Shown here: positions 23,106 to 33,400 of the stretch, piece after piece
Numbering within the stretch: the stretch's first letter is position 1
Layout of the letters: each line of letters begins with the position of its first letter
Assembly: GCA_019114495.1 (NCBI GenBank)
Contig: DXFK01000114.1
Location: 1-44,806 of the forward strand
Direction of reading: 5' to 3'
Origin: Candidatus Blautia stercoravium
GTDB taxonomy: Bacteria > Bacillota > Clostridia > Lachnospirales > Lachnospiraceae
DNA: 44,806 nt
Program-made: the position numbers and the translations under genes
Notes under the pieces: model-generated
Told to the model about the DNA's origin: nothing
The model's database searches: none
The model's input: only the letters and a program-made list of their open reading frames with translations

Positions 23106-24764
23106 ATGGCGAAACAGGGGAAAATATACATTATAGGACACAAAAATCCGGATACGGACTCTATCTGTTCGGCAATTGCTTATGCAGATATCAAAAACAG
23201 AGTGAACGATGGATGTAAATATTCTGCAAAGCGTGCAGGACAGATAAATGAAGAAACCGAGTATGTTCTGAAAAGGTTTGGCGTGGAGGCGCCGGGATAT
23301 CTTTCGGATGTGGGAACCCAGGTGAAGGACATGGAAATTCGGGAAACACCGGGAGTTCCCAACAATATTTCTATTAAAGACGCCTGGGCCATTATGAAAG
23401 AGAGCAGCGCGGTAACACTTCCTATTACCAAGGAGGATGGACAGTTAGAGGGACTGATTACCACAGGGGATATTGCAAAATCCTATATGGACGCCCATGA
23501 CAATTACTTTCTGTCCAACGCCAGAACCCAATACAGAAGCATTGCCAACACCGTAGAGGGTACTGTGGTGACAGGAAACTCCCACGGCTACTTTGTAAAG
23601 GGGAAAGTGGTTATCGGTGCGGCACATCCGGACAAACTGGGAGAATTTCTGGAAGAGGACGATCTGGTGATTTTGGGAGACCGCCACGAAGATCATTTGT
23701 GTGCCATTGGGCAGAATGTGAGCTGCATGATTGTGTGTAATCATGCGGAGGTAGCAGAGGATATTAAAATGACGGCAGAGAAGAATCAGTGTGTGGTGAT
23801 TCAGTCTGCCCTTGATACCTTTACAGTAGCCCGGTTGATTAATCAGAGTATTCCGGTGAAGCACATTATGAAAAAGGAAAATCTTATTACCTTTCAGACA
23901 GATGATTTCACAGACCATATCCGGGATATCATGGTAAAAAACCGGCACAGGGCCTTTCCGGTGGTAAATAAGCACGGGAAGTATATCGGAACGGTTTCCC
24001 GCCGCAACTTGCTGGGAATGAAGAAGAAGCAGTTGATTCTGGTTGACCATAATGAGAAAACCCAGGCTGTAGATAACATTGACGCAGCCGAGGTATTGGA
24101 AATTATTGACCACCACAGACTGGGTTCTCTGGAAACTCTGCAGCCCATTATGTTCCGCAACCAGCCGGTGGGCTGTACAGCTACCATTATGTATCAGATG
24201 TATACGGAAAAGGCATTGGAAATAAGTCCGGCTATTGCAGGTCTTCTGTGCTCGGCTATTATTTCGGATACGCTGATGTTCCGTTCGCCTACCTGCACTT
24301 CTTCTGATAAAATGGCGGCAGGTGCCCTGGCCCTCATTGCAGGTATCAACATCGAAGAACACGCAAAGGAAATGTTTACCGCAGGCAGCAATCTGAAGGG
24401 AAAGACCGCAGAGGTTATTTTCTATCAGGATTTCAAGCGTTTCACTTCTGACAAGGTGAACTTCGGTGTGGGACAGATAAGTTCCATGAATGCAGAGGAA
24501 CTGGAGGATTTGAAGCAGCGGCTGATTCCTTTTATGCAGCATGAATGTGGGAAAAACGGAATTTCTATGGTATTTTTTATGCTGACGAATATTTTGGAAG
24601 AATCTTCAGAAGTCATCTGCTACGGTGAGGGAAGCTGCCGTCTGGTGGAGGAATCCTTTGACATAAAGGAAACTCAGGGCGGTTATGTACTGCAGGGAGT
24701 GGTTTCCAGGAAGAAACAGCTGATTCCGGCATTTATTGGAACTTTACAGCAGAATAATAATTAA
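23106..24764 (+). CDS. Manganese-dependent inorganic pyrophosphatase, family II, with CBS and DRTGG domains
   Basis: 552 residues. The N-terminal DHH domain starts with GHKNPDTDSICSAIAYA (His12, Asp16, Asp18 bind Mn). It is interrupted by a regulatory insertion of ~230 residues: one CBS domain, a DRTGG domain and a second CBS domain (HIMKKENLITFQTDDFTDH, then RHRAFPVVN, KYIGTVSRRNLL). The DHH part resumes with LVDHNEK and IIDHHRLGS, and the C-terminal DHHA2 domain ends with the substrate motif SRKKQLIP. It hydrolyses pyrophosphate to drive biosynthesis; CBS domains of this family bind AMP, ADP, ATP or diadenosine polyphosphates and tune activity. It is followed by a flavin reductase 32 bases later. 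Confidence 0.93.
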   Translation: MAKQGKIYIIGHKNPDTDSICSAIAYADIKNRVNDGCKYSAKRAGQINEETEYVLKRFGVEAPGYLSDVGTQVKDMEIRETPGVPNNISIKDAWAIMKESSAVTLPITKEDGQLEGLITTGDIAKSYMDAHDNYFLSNARTQYRSIANTVEGTVVTGNSHGYFVKGKVVIGAAHPDKLGEFLEEDDLVILGDRHEDHLCAIGQNVSCMIVCNHAEVAEDIKMTAEKNQCVVIQSALDTFTVARLINQSIPVKHIMKKENLITFQTDDFTDHIRDIMVKNRHRAFPVVNKHGKYIGTVSRRNLLGMKKKQLILVDHNEKTQAVDNIDAAEVLEIIDHHRLGSLETLQPIMFRNQPVGCTATIMYQMYTEKALEISPAIAGLLCSAIISDTLMFRSPTCTSSDKMAAGALALIAGINIEEHAKEMFTAGSNLKGKTAEVIFYQDFKRFTSDKVNFGVGQISSMNAEELEDLKQRLIPFMQHECGKNGISMVFFMLTNILEESSEVICYGEGSCRLVEESFDIKETQGGYVLQGVVSRKKQLIPAFIGTLQQNNN

Positions 24765-24796
24765 GAAACAGAATCAGGAAAGCGAAGGAGATTTGT

Positions 24797-25390
24797 ATGG
24801 CGAAAGCAGAGTGGAGACCCGGAAACATGCTGTATCCGCTGCCGGTGGTAATGGTCAGCGTGGCAGATGAGGAAGGGCATGACAATATTATTACGGTAGC
24901 ATGGGCCGGAACGGTGTGTACCAATCCGCCAATGGTGTCTATTTCCGTAAGACCGGAGCGATATTCTTATAAAATGCTTACGGATACCAGAGAATTTGTA
25001 ATTAACCTGACAACGGAAAAGTTGGCTTTTGCCACGGATTACTGCGGTGTGAAATCGGGTCGGGATGTGGACAAGTTCAAAGAACTGCGTCTGACCAGGG
25101 AAAAGGCAAGCCATGTGGGGGCGCCTATGATTGGGGAATCTCCGGTGTCCATTGAGTGCAGGGTAAGAGAGATTCAGGAATACGGAAGCCACAGTGTTTT
25201 TACTGCAGATGTACTGGCTGTGCATGTGGATACGGTTTATATGGATGAAAAAGGAAAGTTTGATTTGGCTTTGGCAAATCCTATTGTGTATTCTCATGGA
25301 GAATATTATGGACTTGGGAAAAAGCTGGGGACTTTCGGATACAGTATTAAGAAGAAACGGAAGAAAAAACAGCCGAGAAAGAAGGGGTAA
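24797..25390 (+). CDS. Flavin reductase-like FMN-binding protein
   Basis: 197 residues. The split-barrel flavin reductase domain is clear: RPGNMLYPLPVVMVSVADEE, NIITVAWAGTVCTNPPMVSISVRPERYS, FVINLTTEKLAFATDYCG, and a C-terminal NPIVYSHGEYYGLGKKLGTFGYS. Such proteins bind FMN and act as NAD(P)H:flavin oxidoreductases or electron donors; the specific partner is unknown. The extreme C terminus is strongly basic (KKKRKKKQPRKKG), which may bind nucleic acid or membrane. AAGGAG lies before the ATG. It is six bases upstream of the shikimate kinase gene and probably in one operon with it and the pyrophosphatase. Confidence 0.88.
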   Translation: MAKAEWRPGNMLYPLPVVMVSVADEEGHDNIITVAWAGTVCTNPPMVSISVRPERYSYKMLTDTREFVINLTTEKLAFATDYCGVKSGRDVDKFKELRLTREKASHVGAPMIGESPVSIECRVREIQEYGSHSVFTADVLAVHVDTVYMDEKGKFDLALANPIVYSHGEYYGLGKKLGTFGYSIKKKRKKKQPRKKG

Positions 25391-25396
25391 ACAGCC

Positions 25397-25900
25397 ATGG
25401 AAAAGCAGAATGTAGTATTAATCGGAATGCCGGGTGTGGGAAAAAGCACGGTGGGAGTCATTCTGGCGAAAGTGCTGGGATACGAATTTGTGGATTCAGA
25501 CCTTCTGATTCAGAAAGCAGAGAAAAGACTTTTGCGGGAGATTATTGCCGACGAGGGACAGGACGGATTTCTGAAAATCGAAAACCGGGTGAACGCCTCT
25601 ATTGAAACGGAAAAAGCAGTGATTGCCACAGGCGGAAGCGTTGCCTACTGCACAGAAGCCATGGAGCATTTACGGGAAATCGGTGCAGTGGTGTATTTGA
25701 AGCTGGACTATGAAATCCTCAGACAGAGACTGGGAAATCTCAAAGGAAGAGGTGTGGTTCTCAGAGATGGACAGACGCTGAAAGACCTGTATGATGAGCG
25801 AACGCCTCTGTATGAAAAATATGCGGATATTGTTGTTGATGAGAAAAATCTGAATATTGAAGAGACTTTACAGAAAATTATAGAGGAACTCAAAAAATAA
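25397..25900 (+). CDS. aroK: Shikimate kinase
   Basis: 167 residues, normal length. Walker A GMPGVGKST (residues 10-18), the shikimate-binding DSD motif in EFVDSDLL, the ATGGS motif (IATGGSVAY) that binds shikimate, and the adenine/lid region with RTPLYEKYADI. It phosphorylates shikimate at the 3-hydroxyl with ATP in the route to chorismate. No other aro gene is adjacent; it is co-transcribed with the flavin reductase (six-base gap) and GAAGGGG serves as ribosome binding site. The family call is good; other small shikimate-kinase-like proteins are possible but less likely. Confidence 0.86.
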   Translation: MEKQNVVLIGMPGVGKSTVGVILAKVLGYEFVDSDLLIQKAEKRLLREIIADEGQDGFLKIENRVNASIETEKAVIATGGSVAYCTEAMEHLREIGAVVYLKLDYEILRQRLGNLKGRGVVLRDGQTLKDLYDERTPLYEKYADIVVDEKNLNIEETLQKIIEELKK

Positions 25901-25951
25901 TAGAGAATATCGAAAGAAAAAACATGTGTACCCAGTGAAAATATTAATTTT

Positions 25952-25985
25952 TATTTACAAATGGGCTTATCTGTTATAATATAAT
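25952..25985 (+). promoter_or_regulatory. Candidate promoter for murA
   Basis: TTTACA (25954-25959) and two overlapping TATAAT boxes (25975-25980 and 25980-25985). The spacers are 15 and 20 bases, so neither is ideal. A leader of about 165 bases follows in which I see no known element. Confidence 0.4.
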
Positions 25986-26156
25986 GGGTAAGCCATAAAA
26001 TAATAACATGATATTTTGAAAGACAGACTTTGATTCGGATATGGCTTTTGATATGGAATTCAGAAAATAATTTTAGAAAATATCAATACTGCAGAAATGC
26101 AGTGAATATAGATTGAGACAAGGCCATTGTTGGCTGGAAAAATAAGAGGTGCGTAT

Positions 26157-27449
26157 ATGGAACAGTATGTTATCAAAGGTGGAAACCCGTTAGTCGGCGA
26201 AGTAGAGATTGGCGGTGCAAAGAATGCAGCACTTGCCATTTTGGCAGCAGCGATTATGACAGATGAAACGGTACACATTGAGAACTTACCGGATGTTCGA
26301 GATATTAATGTTTTACTGGAAGCAATCAGAGAAATTGGTGCAACCGTTGACCGGATTAGCCCTACAGAGGTGAAAATCGCAGGGGTGACTATTGGAAATA
26401 TCAGCGTGGAGTATGAGTATATTAAGAAAATCAGAGCGTCCTATTATCTTTTGGGGGCTCTTTTAGGCAAGTATAAAAATGCGGAAGTTCCCCTTCCGGG
26501 AGGCTGTAATATCGGCAGCCGTCCTATTGACCAGCATTTAAAGGGATTCCGGGCCTTGGGAGCGTCTGTGGATATTATTCACGGGGCTGTTGTGGCAAAG
26601 GCAGACCATCTGACCGGAAAGCATATTTTCCTGGACATGGTGTCTGTAGGCGCCACCATCAATATTATGATGGCAGCAGCTATGGCAGAGGGAAATACAA
26701 CCATTGAAAATGCGGCCAGAGAGCCTCATGTGGTTGATGTTGCCAACTTCTTAAACAGCATGGGAGCCAACATCAAAGGCGCGGGAACAGATGTTATCCG
26801 TATTCAGGGCGTGGAAAAGCTTCACGGAACCACATATTCTATCATTCCTGACCAGATTGAGGCAGGTACTTTCATGTGTGCGGCAGCTGCTACCATGGGA
26901 GATGTTATGGTGAAAAATGTCATTCCCAAGCATTTGGAAGCCACCACTGCAAAGCTGGAGGAGATCGGATGTCAGGTGGAAGAGTTTGATGATGCCGTGC
27001 GTGTAGTGGCCAATAAGCGTCTGAAACGCACCAATGTAAAAACCATGCCGTACCCCGGCTATCCTACGGACATGCAGCCGCAGTTTGCGGTGGCTCTGGT
27101 ACTGGCCGAAGGGACAAGCATTGTGACGGAGAGTATTTTCGAGAATCGTTTCAAATATGCGGACGAACTGGCAAGAATGGGCGCCAATATTAAAGTGGAA
27201 GGCAATACCGCCATTATTGACGGTGTGCAGAAGCTTACCGGTGCCAGAGTCAGTGCGCCTGATTTGCGTGCGGGCGCAGCCCTTGTTATCGCAGGACTGG
27301 CTTCAGAAGGCATTACCATTGTAGATGATATTGTGTACATCCAAAGAGGGTATGAACGGTTTGAGGAGAAGCTGAGAAGTCTGGGCGCAGAGATTGAAAA
27401 AGTTTCCAGCGAAAAGGAACTGAAGAAGTTTCAGCTGCGGGTGGGATAA
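26157..27449 (+). CDS. murA: UDP-N-acetylglucosamine 1-carboxyvinyltransferase
   Basis: 430 residues, full-length EPSP-synthase fold with two inside-out barrels. It transfers enolpyruvate from PEP to UDP-GlcNAc, the first committed step of peptidoglycan synthesis. The catalytic Cys117 is in LPGGCNIGSRPIDQH, so the enzyme should be fosfomycin-sensitive at this residue. KNAALAILAAA at the start and TEGSIVTES-type (AEGTSIVTESIFENRFKYADEL) near residue 320 are conserved. The ATG at 26157 has AGAGGTG five bases upstream; an upstream TTG frame at 26127 is not favoured. Firmicutes often have two MurA paralogues; only one is in the window. Confidence 0.95.
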   Translation: MEQYVIKGGNPLVGEVEIGGAKNAALAILAAAIMTDETVHIENLPDVRDINVLLEAIREIGATVDRISPTEVKIAGVTIGNISVEYEYIKKIRASYYLLGALLGKYKNAEVPLPGGCNIGSRPIDQHLKGFRALGASVDIIHGAVVAKADHLTGKHIFLDMVSVGATINIMMAAAMAEGNTTIENAAREPHVVDVANFLNSMGANIKGAGTDVIRIQGVEKLHGTTYSIIPDQIEAGTFMCAAAATMGDVMVKNVIPKHLEATTAKLEEIGCQVEEFDDAVRVVANKRLKRTNVKTMPYPGYPTDMQPQFAVALVLAEGTSIVTESIFENRFKYADELARMGANIKVEGNTAIIDGVQKLTGARVSAPDLRAGAALVIAGLASEGITIVDDIVYIQRGYERFEEKLRSLGAEIEKVSSEKELKKFQLRVG

Positions 27450-27457
27450 AATAACAC

Positions 27458-27486
27458 TTGACGAAAGCCTGCAAAAAGGTTATTGT
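27458..27486 (+). promoter_or_regulatory. Promoter of the SAM riboswitch-metK unit
   Basis: TTGACG (27458-27463), 17-base spacer, TATTGT (27481-27486). RNA would begin near 27493, about 20 bases before the aptamer. Confidence 0.6.
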
Positions 27487-27514
27487 AATATTTGCAACTG
27501 AATATTTATATTTT

Positions 27515-27613
27515 CTCTTATTCAGAGTGATGGAGTTACATAGGAACTGTGAAGTCACGGCAACCCCGCCATGCGGAAGGTGCCAACCTGAGCGAGTAGT
27601 CGAACAATAAGAG
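27515..27613 (+). ncRNA. SAM-I riboswitch (S-box leader)
   Basis: P1 is formed by CTCTTATT (27515-27522) and AATAAGAG (27606-27613). Between them are the S-box landmarks: CAGAGTGATGGAG, a P2 stem with a kink-turn-like GGAG/GAAG, CACGGCAACC, a P3 hairpin (CCGCCATGCGG) and GGAAGGTGCCAACCTGAGCGA. The P2 loop (AGG) can pair with CCT in the J3/4 region as the known pseudoknot. It is followed by an intrinsic terminator and metK, the canonical SAM-repressed arrangement. Confidence 0.94.
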
Positions 27614-27634
27614 GATTCATATTATGAAATATAC

Positions 27635-27663
27635 ATGAGTCCGCTTAGGTGGGCTCATTTTTT
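27635..27663 (+). terminator. S-box expression-platform terminator
   Basis: ATGAGTCCGC pairs with GGTGGGCTCAT (ten pairs including G-T) across a short TTAG loop, then TTTTTT. SAM binding would favour this stem and stop transcription before metK. Confidence 0.9.
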
Positions 27664-27738
27664 ACGCGGAAATGTGTCCTGAATGGGGAACCACCGGGCA
27701 GGAGAAAATATACAGACAAAGAAAAGGAGAACTAAGAC

Positions 27739-28926
27739 ATGGAAAAAAGATTGTTTACGTCTGAATCAGTAACTGAAGGCCATCCGGATAAAATGTGCGA
27801 CGCCATTTCCGATGCCATTTTAGACGCACTTATGGAAAAAGACCCTATGAGCCGTGTTGCTTGTGAAACAACAACGACCACAGGTATGGTTATGGTTATG
27901 GGTGAAATCACTACAAACGCATATGTAGATATTCCGAAAATCGTAAGAGATACGGTTCGTGAAATCGGATACACAAGAGCAAAATACGGATTTGACGCAG
28001 ATACCTGCGGTGTTATCACTACTATTGATGAGCAGTCCGCAGATATTGCATTGGGCGTGGACAAGGCTCTGGAAGCCAAAGAAAATAAAATGTCAGAAGA
28101 AGAACTGGATGCTATCGGTGCAGGCGACCAGGGTATGATGTTTGGCTTTGCTACAGACGAAACCGAGGAATATATGCCATATCCTATTGCTTTGGCCCAC
28201 AGACTGGCTTTGCAGCTTACAAAGGTTCGTAAAGACGGTACTCTGACTTATTTAAGACCGGACGGAAAGACGCAGGTTACCGTAGAGTATGATGAAAATG
28301 ACAAACCGGTACGCCTGGACGCAGTAGTGCTTTCCACACAGCATGACCCGGAAGTGAGCCAGGAACAGATTCATGAAGATATTAAAAAACACGTATTTGA
28401 TGTGATTCTGCCAAAGGAAATGGTAGATGAGAATACAAAATTCTTTATCAATCCTACCGGACGTTTCGTAATCGGCGGACCTCACGGAGACAGCGGTTTG
28501 ACCGGACGTAAAATTATTGTAGATACCTACGGCGGATATGCACGTCACGGCGGCGGTGCATTTTCCGGTAAGGACTGCACAAAGGTAGACCGTTCTGCAG
28601 CATACGCAGCCCGCTATGTAGCAAAGAACATAGTGGCAGCAGGTCTGGCAAAGAAATGTGAAATCCAGCTTTCTTATGCCATTGGTGTGGCTCATCCTAC
28701 CTCCGTTATGGTGGATACATTCGGAACAGGCAAACTTTCCGATAACCGTCTGGTAGAAATTATTCGTGAGAACTTTGATTTAAGACCGGCAGGTATTATT
28801 AAAATGCTCGACCTTCGCCGTCCGATTTACAAACAGACAGCAGCTTACGGACATTTCGGAAGAAATGACTTGAACCTGCCATGGGAAAAACTGGATAAAG
28901 CGGAAGAATTGAAAAAGTATTTATAA
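27739..28926 (+). CDS. metK: S-adenosylmethionine synthase
   Basis: 395 residues, full length. It makes SAM from methionine and ATP in the cytoplasm, as a tetramer. Motifs: [17 protein letters not shown] (ATP and Mg region), the signature [12 protein letters not shown], and the P-loop-like [19 protein letters not shown] lies before the ATG. It is controlled by the SAM-I riboswitch upstream, closing a feedback loop on its own product. It lies between murA and the L10 leader; no clear terminator is seen directly after the stop codon. Confidence 0.97.
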   Translation: MEKRLFTSESVTEGHPDKMCDAISDAILDALMEKDPMSRVACETTTTTGMVMVMGEITTNAYVDIPKIVRDTVREIGYTRAKYGFDADTCGVITTIDEQSADIALGVDKALEAKENKMSEEELDAIGAGDQGMMFGFATDETEEYMPYPIALAHRLALQLTKVRKDGTLTYLRPDGKTQVTVEYDENDKPVRLDAVVLSTQHDPEVSQEQIHEDIKKHVFDVILPKEMVDENTKFFINPTGRFVIGGPHGDSGLTGRKIIVDTYGGYARHGGGAFSGKDCTKVDRSAAYAARYVAKNIVAAGLAKKCEIQLSYAIGVAHPTSVMVDTFGTGKLSDNRLVEIIRENFDLRPAGIIKMLDLRRPIYKQTAAYGHFGRNDLNLPWEKLDKAEELKKYL

Positions 28927-29008
28927 TTTTATATAGGTAATACCATTTGTTTCGCATAATATGCAGAAAGTGAAAGTTGCGTTTGTTGTAGAAAAATTTA
29001 AAAAACCG

Positions 29009-29037
29009 TTGACAAACTATTGTTTTTATGATAGTTT
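29009..29037 (+). promoter_or_regulatory. Promoter of the L10 leader-rplJ-rplL operon
   Basis: Perfect TTGACA (29009-29014), 17-base spacer, TAGTTT (29032-29037). Confidence 0.65.
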
Positions 29038-29044
29038 ATCAGAG

Positions 29045-29140
29045 GAATAGCTGCCGAAGACAGCAGGTGCCGTAAGGCATAAGGATAAAAACGCCTGCCG
29101 AGGAAAGATTCATTCTTGATTCATAAGATTGATTTTAAGC
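29045..29140 (+). ncRNA. Ribosomal protein L10 leader
   Basis: The conserved L10-leader elements are present: AGACAGCAGGTGCCGTAAGGC, then CGCCTGCCGAGGAAAG, with GCAGG/CCTGC pairing around the internal loop. L10(L12)4 binds this RNA to repress its own operon. An intrinsic terminator follows at 29140, as is usual in Firmicutes. Confidence 0.9.
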
Positions 29141-29167
29141 CTCTTTGTCTTGCACAAAGAGGTTTTC
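29139..29167 (+). terminator. L10-leader attenuator terminator
   Basis: CCTCTTTGT (29140-29148) pairs perfectly with ACAAAGAGG (29154-29162) and is followed by TTTT. It stands between the leader and rplJ. Confidence 0.85.
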
Positions 29168-29215
29168 TTAATTTTGAGCAGCGCAGCCTAAAAAAATAAG
29201 GAGGTGCACTAATTC

Positions 29216-29701
29216 ATGGCAAAAGTAGAACTTAAAAAACCTGTCGTAGAAGAGATTTCCAACAGCATTAAAGATGCAGCAGCTGTAGTTTTAGTAAACT
29301 ACAAAGGTATTAATGTTGAGCAGGATACACAGATGCGTAAGGAATTAAGAGAAGCTGGAGTTGTTTACAAAGTTTACAAAAACACAATGATGAACTTTGC
29401 ATTCAAAGGAACAGCTTGCGAAGAATTATGCCAGCATTTAGAAGGAACAAATGCTTTAGCTGTATGTACAGAAGATGCAACAGCTCCTGCAAGAATCCTT
29501 GCTAAATACGCAAAAACAGTTCCGACACTGGAATTAGTAGCAGGTGTTGTAGAAAACGCTTACTACGATAAGGCAGGAATCGAAGCGCTTTCCCAGGTTC
29601 CTTCAAGAGAAGAACTTCTTGGAAAATTGCTTGGAAGCATCCAGTCTCCTATCGCAAACTTCGCTCGTGTGCTTAATCAGATTGCTGAACAGCAGGCTTA
29701 A
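29216..29701 (+). CDS. rplJ: 50S ribosomal protein L10
   Basis: 161 residues, usual length for Firmicutes. The N-terminal RNA-binding domain is present (AKVELKKPVVEEISNSIKDA, NYKGINVEQDTQMRKELREAGV), and a C-terminal helix (SPIANFARVLNQIAEQQ) carries L7/L12 dimers to form the ribosomal stalk base. GGAGGTG lies nine bases before the ATG. It is the first gene after the L10 leader, and rplL follows after 79 bases. Confidence 0.97.
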   Translation: MAKVELKKPVVEEISNSIKDAAAVVLVNYKGINVEQDTQMRKELREAGVVYKVYKNTMMNFAFKGTACEELCQHLEGTNALAVCTEDATAPARILAKYAKTVPTLELVAGVVENAYYDKAGIEALSQVPSREELLGKLLGSIQSPIANFARVLNQIAEQQA

Positions 29702-29780
29702 TCAGCAGTTTCAGTGAAGTGACCGCCCAAAGGGGCAGACTAAATAATATAATGAATGAAAAAATTGGAGGTAAATTATA

Positions 29781-30155
29781 ATGGCAAAATTAACAACAGC
29801 TGAATTTATTGAAGCTATCAAAGAATTATCCGTATTAGAATTAAACGAATTAGTAAAAGCTTGTGAAGAAGAATTTGGTGTATCTGCAGCAGCAGGTGTT
29901 GTAGTAGCAGCAGCAGGCGGAGCAGCAGAAGCAGCAGAAGAAAAAGATGAGTTCGACGTAGAATTAACAGAAGTTGGACCAAACAAAGTTAAAGTTATCA
30001 AAATCGTTCGTGAAGCTACAGGCTTAGGCTTAAAAGAAGCTAAAGAAGTAGTTGACGGAGCTCCTAAGATTCTGAAAGAAGCTGCATCTAAAGCAGAAGC
30101 TGAAGAAATCAAAACAAAACTGGAAGCAGAAGGCGCTAAAGTTACTCTTAAATAA
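29781..30155 (+). CDS. rplL: 50S ribosomal protein L7/L12
   Basis: 124 residues. N-terminal dimerisation helix ([20 protein letters not shown]), flexible Ala/Gly hinge ([19 protein letters not shown]), and C-terminal factor-binding domain ([20 protein letters not shown], then [13 protein letters not shown]). It recruits translation factors to the stalk. GGAGG precedes the ATG. Strong codon bias, as expected of a highly expressed gene. A strong terminator follows before the rpoB promoter. Confidence 0.98.
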   Translation: MAKLTTAEFIEAIKELSVLELNELVKACEEEFGVSAAAGVVVAAAGGAAEAAEEKDEFDVELTEVGPNKVKVIKIVREATGLGLKEAKEVVDGAPKILKEAASKAEAEEIKTKLEAEGAKVTLK

Positions 30156-30182
30156 TTTTAGACTTTATATTTCAGAAAAGAG

Positions 30183-30221
30183 AAAAGGGAAATCTGACTT
30201 TGTTCGTCAGATTTCCCTTTT
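30183..30221 (+). terminator. Terminator between rplL and rpoB
   Basis: AAAAGGGAAATCTGAC (30183-30198) pairs perfectly with GTCAGATTTCCCTTTT (30206-30221). The 16-bp stem and T-run should end most rplJL transcripts; rpoB has its own promoter. Confidence 0.92.
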
Positions 30222-30281
30222 GTGTTATATATCGTTGTTTCTCCTATATATGGAAAGAATGAAAAAAGTGGAAAAAAGATA

Positions 30282-30310
30282 TTGACACTATTGACAAAGC
30301 ATGATATAGT
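30282..30310 (+). promoter_or_regulatory. Promoter of rpoB-rpoC
   Basis: Perfect TTGACA (30282-30287), 17-base spacer, TATAGT (30305-30310). A second TTGACA at 30291 is too close to the -10 to serve. Together with the terminator at 30183 it makes rpoBC an independent unit. Confidence 0.8.
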
Positions 30311-30405
30311 GAGAAATGCACTATTATGGCAAGTTATGCCTAGGAGTCTATCAAAAAGAGACTTCAGCATTAATTAAATTAAAACATACAAGGGGTGAAA
30401 CGTCA

Positions 30406-33400
30406 ATGGAGAAAAACAGAATCCGTTCCGTAACTAATGGTAAGGCAATGAGAATGTCATACCAGCGCCAGAAAGAGGTACTGGAAATGCCAAACCTCAT
30501 CGAGGTTCAGAAAGATTCTTACCAGTGGTTTCTGGACGAAGGCTTAAATGAGGTTTTTGAAGACATCTCTCCAATCGCAGACTATAGCGGTAAATTGAGC
30601 TTGGAATTTGTTGGCTTTACTTTGTGTGAAGATGAAAAGAAATATTCCATCGAGCAGTGTAAGGAAAGAGATGCAACATATGCAGCGCCTTTGAAAGTAA
30701 AGGTGAGATTACACAACAAAGAAAACGGCGAAATTGCTACGCATGAGATTTTCATGGGTGATTTGCCACTAATGACAGCAACCGGTACGTTTGTTATTAA
30801 CGGTGCTGAACGTGTTATCGTCAGCCAGTTAGTACGTTCACCGGGTATTTATTATGCAATCGCACACGATAAACTGGGAAAAACCCTGTATTCCTCTACT
30901 GTTATCCCCAACAGGGGCGCATGGCTGGAATATGAAACCGACTCCAATGACGTATTCTATGTGCGTGTAGACAGAACCAGAAAAGTCCCTATTACTGTTT
31001 TGATTCGTGCTCTCGGTATTGGCACGAATGCGGAAATTATTGATTTATTCGGTGAAGAACCAAAGATTTTAGCCAGCTTTACAAAGGATACTTCCGAAAA
31101 CTATCAGGAAGGTCTGCTGGAATTATACAAAAAGATTCGCCCGGGTGAACCGCTGGCTGTGGAAAGTGCAGAGAGCCTGATTACAAGCATGTTCTTTGAC
31201 CCACGCCGCTATGACCTGGCAAAAGTGGGACGTTACAAATTTAATAAGAAATTACTCCTTCGTAATCGTATTGCAGGGCAGATGCTTGCTGAAGAGGTCG
31301 TGGATGTAACAACAGGCGAGATTATCGCGGAAGCCGGAACCGTTGTAACAAAGGAATTGGCTGACCAGATTCAGAACGCTGCTGTTCCATATGTATGGAT
31401 TCAGGGCGAAGAGCGCAACATCAAGGTGCTTTCCAGCATGGCTGTAGATATCAGAAGCCATGTGGATTTAAGCGAAGAAGAGCTGAAAGAGCTGGGCGTT
31501 ACAGAATTTGTATATTACCCGGTACTTGCAAAGATTCTGGAAGAAAACGAAGAAGCGGAAGATATCAAAGATGCAATCAGGAGAGATATTCATGAATTGA
31601 TTCCGAAGCACATTACCAAGGAAGATATTCTGGCGTCCATCAACTACAACATGCATCTGGAATACGGTCTTGGAACCGATGATGATATCGACCACTTAGG
31701 AAACAGACGTATCAGAGCCGTAGGTGAACTGTTGCAGAACCAGTACAGAATCGGTCTTTCCAGACTGGAAAGAGTTGTTCGTGAAAGAATGACTACACAG
31801 GATTTAGACGGTATTTCACCGCAGTCCCTGATTAATATCAAACCGGTAACTGCAGCAGTGAAAGAGTTCTTCGGTTCCTCTCAGTTGTCCCAGTTCATGG
31901 ACCAGAATAACCCTCTGGGTGAGCTGACACATAAGAGACGTCTTTCTGCACTTGGACCTGGCGGTCTGTCACGAGACAGAGCCGGATTCGAGGTACGAGA
32001 TGTCCATTACTCCCATTACGGAAGAATGTGTCCTATCGAGACACCTGAAGGTCCAAACATCGGTCTGATTAACTCACTGGCTTCTTATGCGAGAATCAAT
32101 GAGTATGGTTTCGTAGAAGCGCCTTACAGAAAGATTGATAAGACAGATAAGAAAAATCCTCGTGTCACAGACGAAGTTATCTATATGACAGCAGACGAAG
32201 AGGATAATTACCATGTAGCACAGGCGAATGAGCCGCTGGACGAAGAAGGACATTTCATTCATAAGAATGTATCCGGTCGTTACAGAGAAGAGACACAGGA
32301 ATACGAGCGTCAGATGTTCGATTATATGGACGTTTCTCCTAAGATGGTGTTCTCAGTGGCTACAGCATTGATTCCGTTCCTGCAGAACGACGATGCCAAC
32401 CGTGCGCTCATGGGTTCCAACATGCAGCGTCAGGCCGTGCCGCTTCTGACTACAGACGCGCCGGTAGTTGGTACTGGTATGGAATCAAAAACGGCAGTGG
32501 ACTCCGGTGTTTGTGTGCTTGCGGATAAAGCAGGTACTGTAGAGTGTGCTGCGTCAAAAGAAATTACCATTAAAAATGATGACGGTACAAAATCCGTTTA
32601 TCATCTGACAAAATTCATGAGAAGTAACCAGAGTAACTGCTACAACCAGAGACCGATTGTGTTTAAGGGCGAGCATGTAGAAGCAGGACAGGTTATTGCA
32701 GACGGTCCTTCTACTTCTAACGGAGAGCTGGCACTTGGTAAGAACCCGTTAATCGGATTCATGACCTGGGAAGGTTACAACTACGAGGATGCCGTTCTTT
32801 TGAGCGAAAGACTGGTTATGGATGATGTATATACATCTATTCATATTGAAGAATATGAAGCAGAAGCAAGAGATACCAAGCTGGGACCGGAAGAAATTAC
32901 AAGAGACGTTCCTGGTGTGGGTGACGATGCATTAAAAGATTTGGACGAAAGAGGTATTATCCGTATCGGCGCGGAAGTTCGTGCCGGAGATATTCTGGTT
33001 GGTAAGGTAACTCCAAAGGGAGAGACAGAACTGACTGCAGAAGAAAGACTGCTTCGTGCTATCTTTGGTGAGAAAGCAAGAGAAGTGCGTGATACTTCCC
33101 TGAAAGTACCTCATGGTGAATACGGTATTGTCGTAGACGCAAAAGTGTTTACAAGAGAAAACGGCGACGAACTGTCACCGGGTGTAAACCAGGCTGTCCG
33201 TATTTATATCGCACAGAAGAGAAAAATTTCTGTTGGTGATAAGATGGCTGGTCGTCACGGTAACAAGGGTGTTGTTTCCCGTGTACTTCCTGTAGAAGAT
33301 ATGCCATTCCTGCCAAATGGACGTCCGCTGGACATCGTACTGAATCCTCTGGGCGTGCCTTCCCGTATGAACATCGGACAGGTGCTGGAAATCCACTTGA

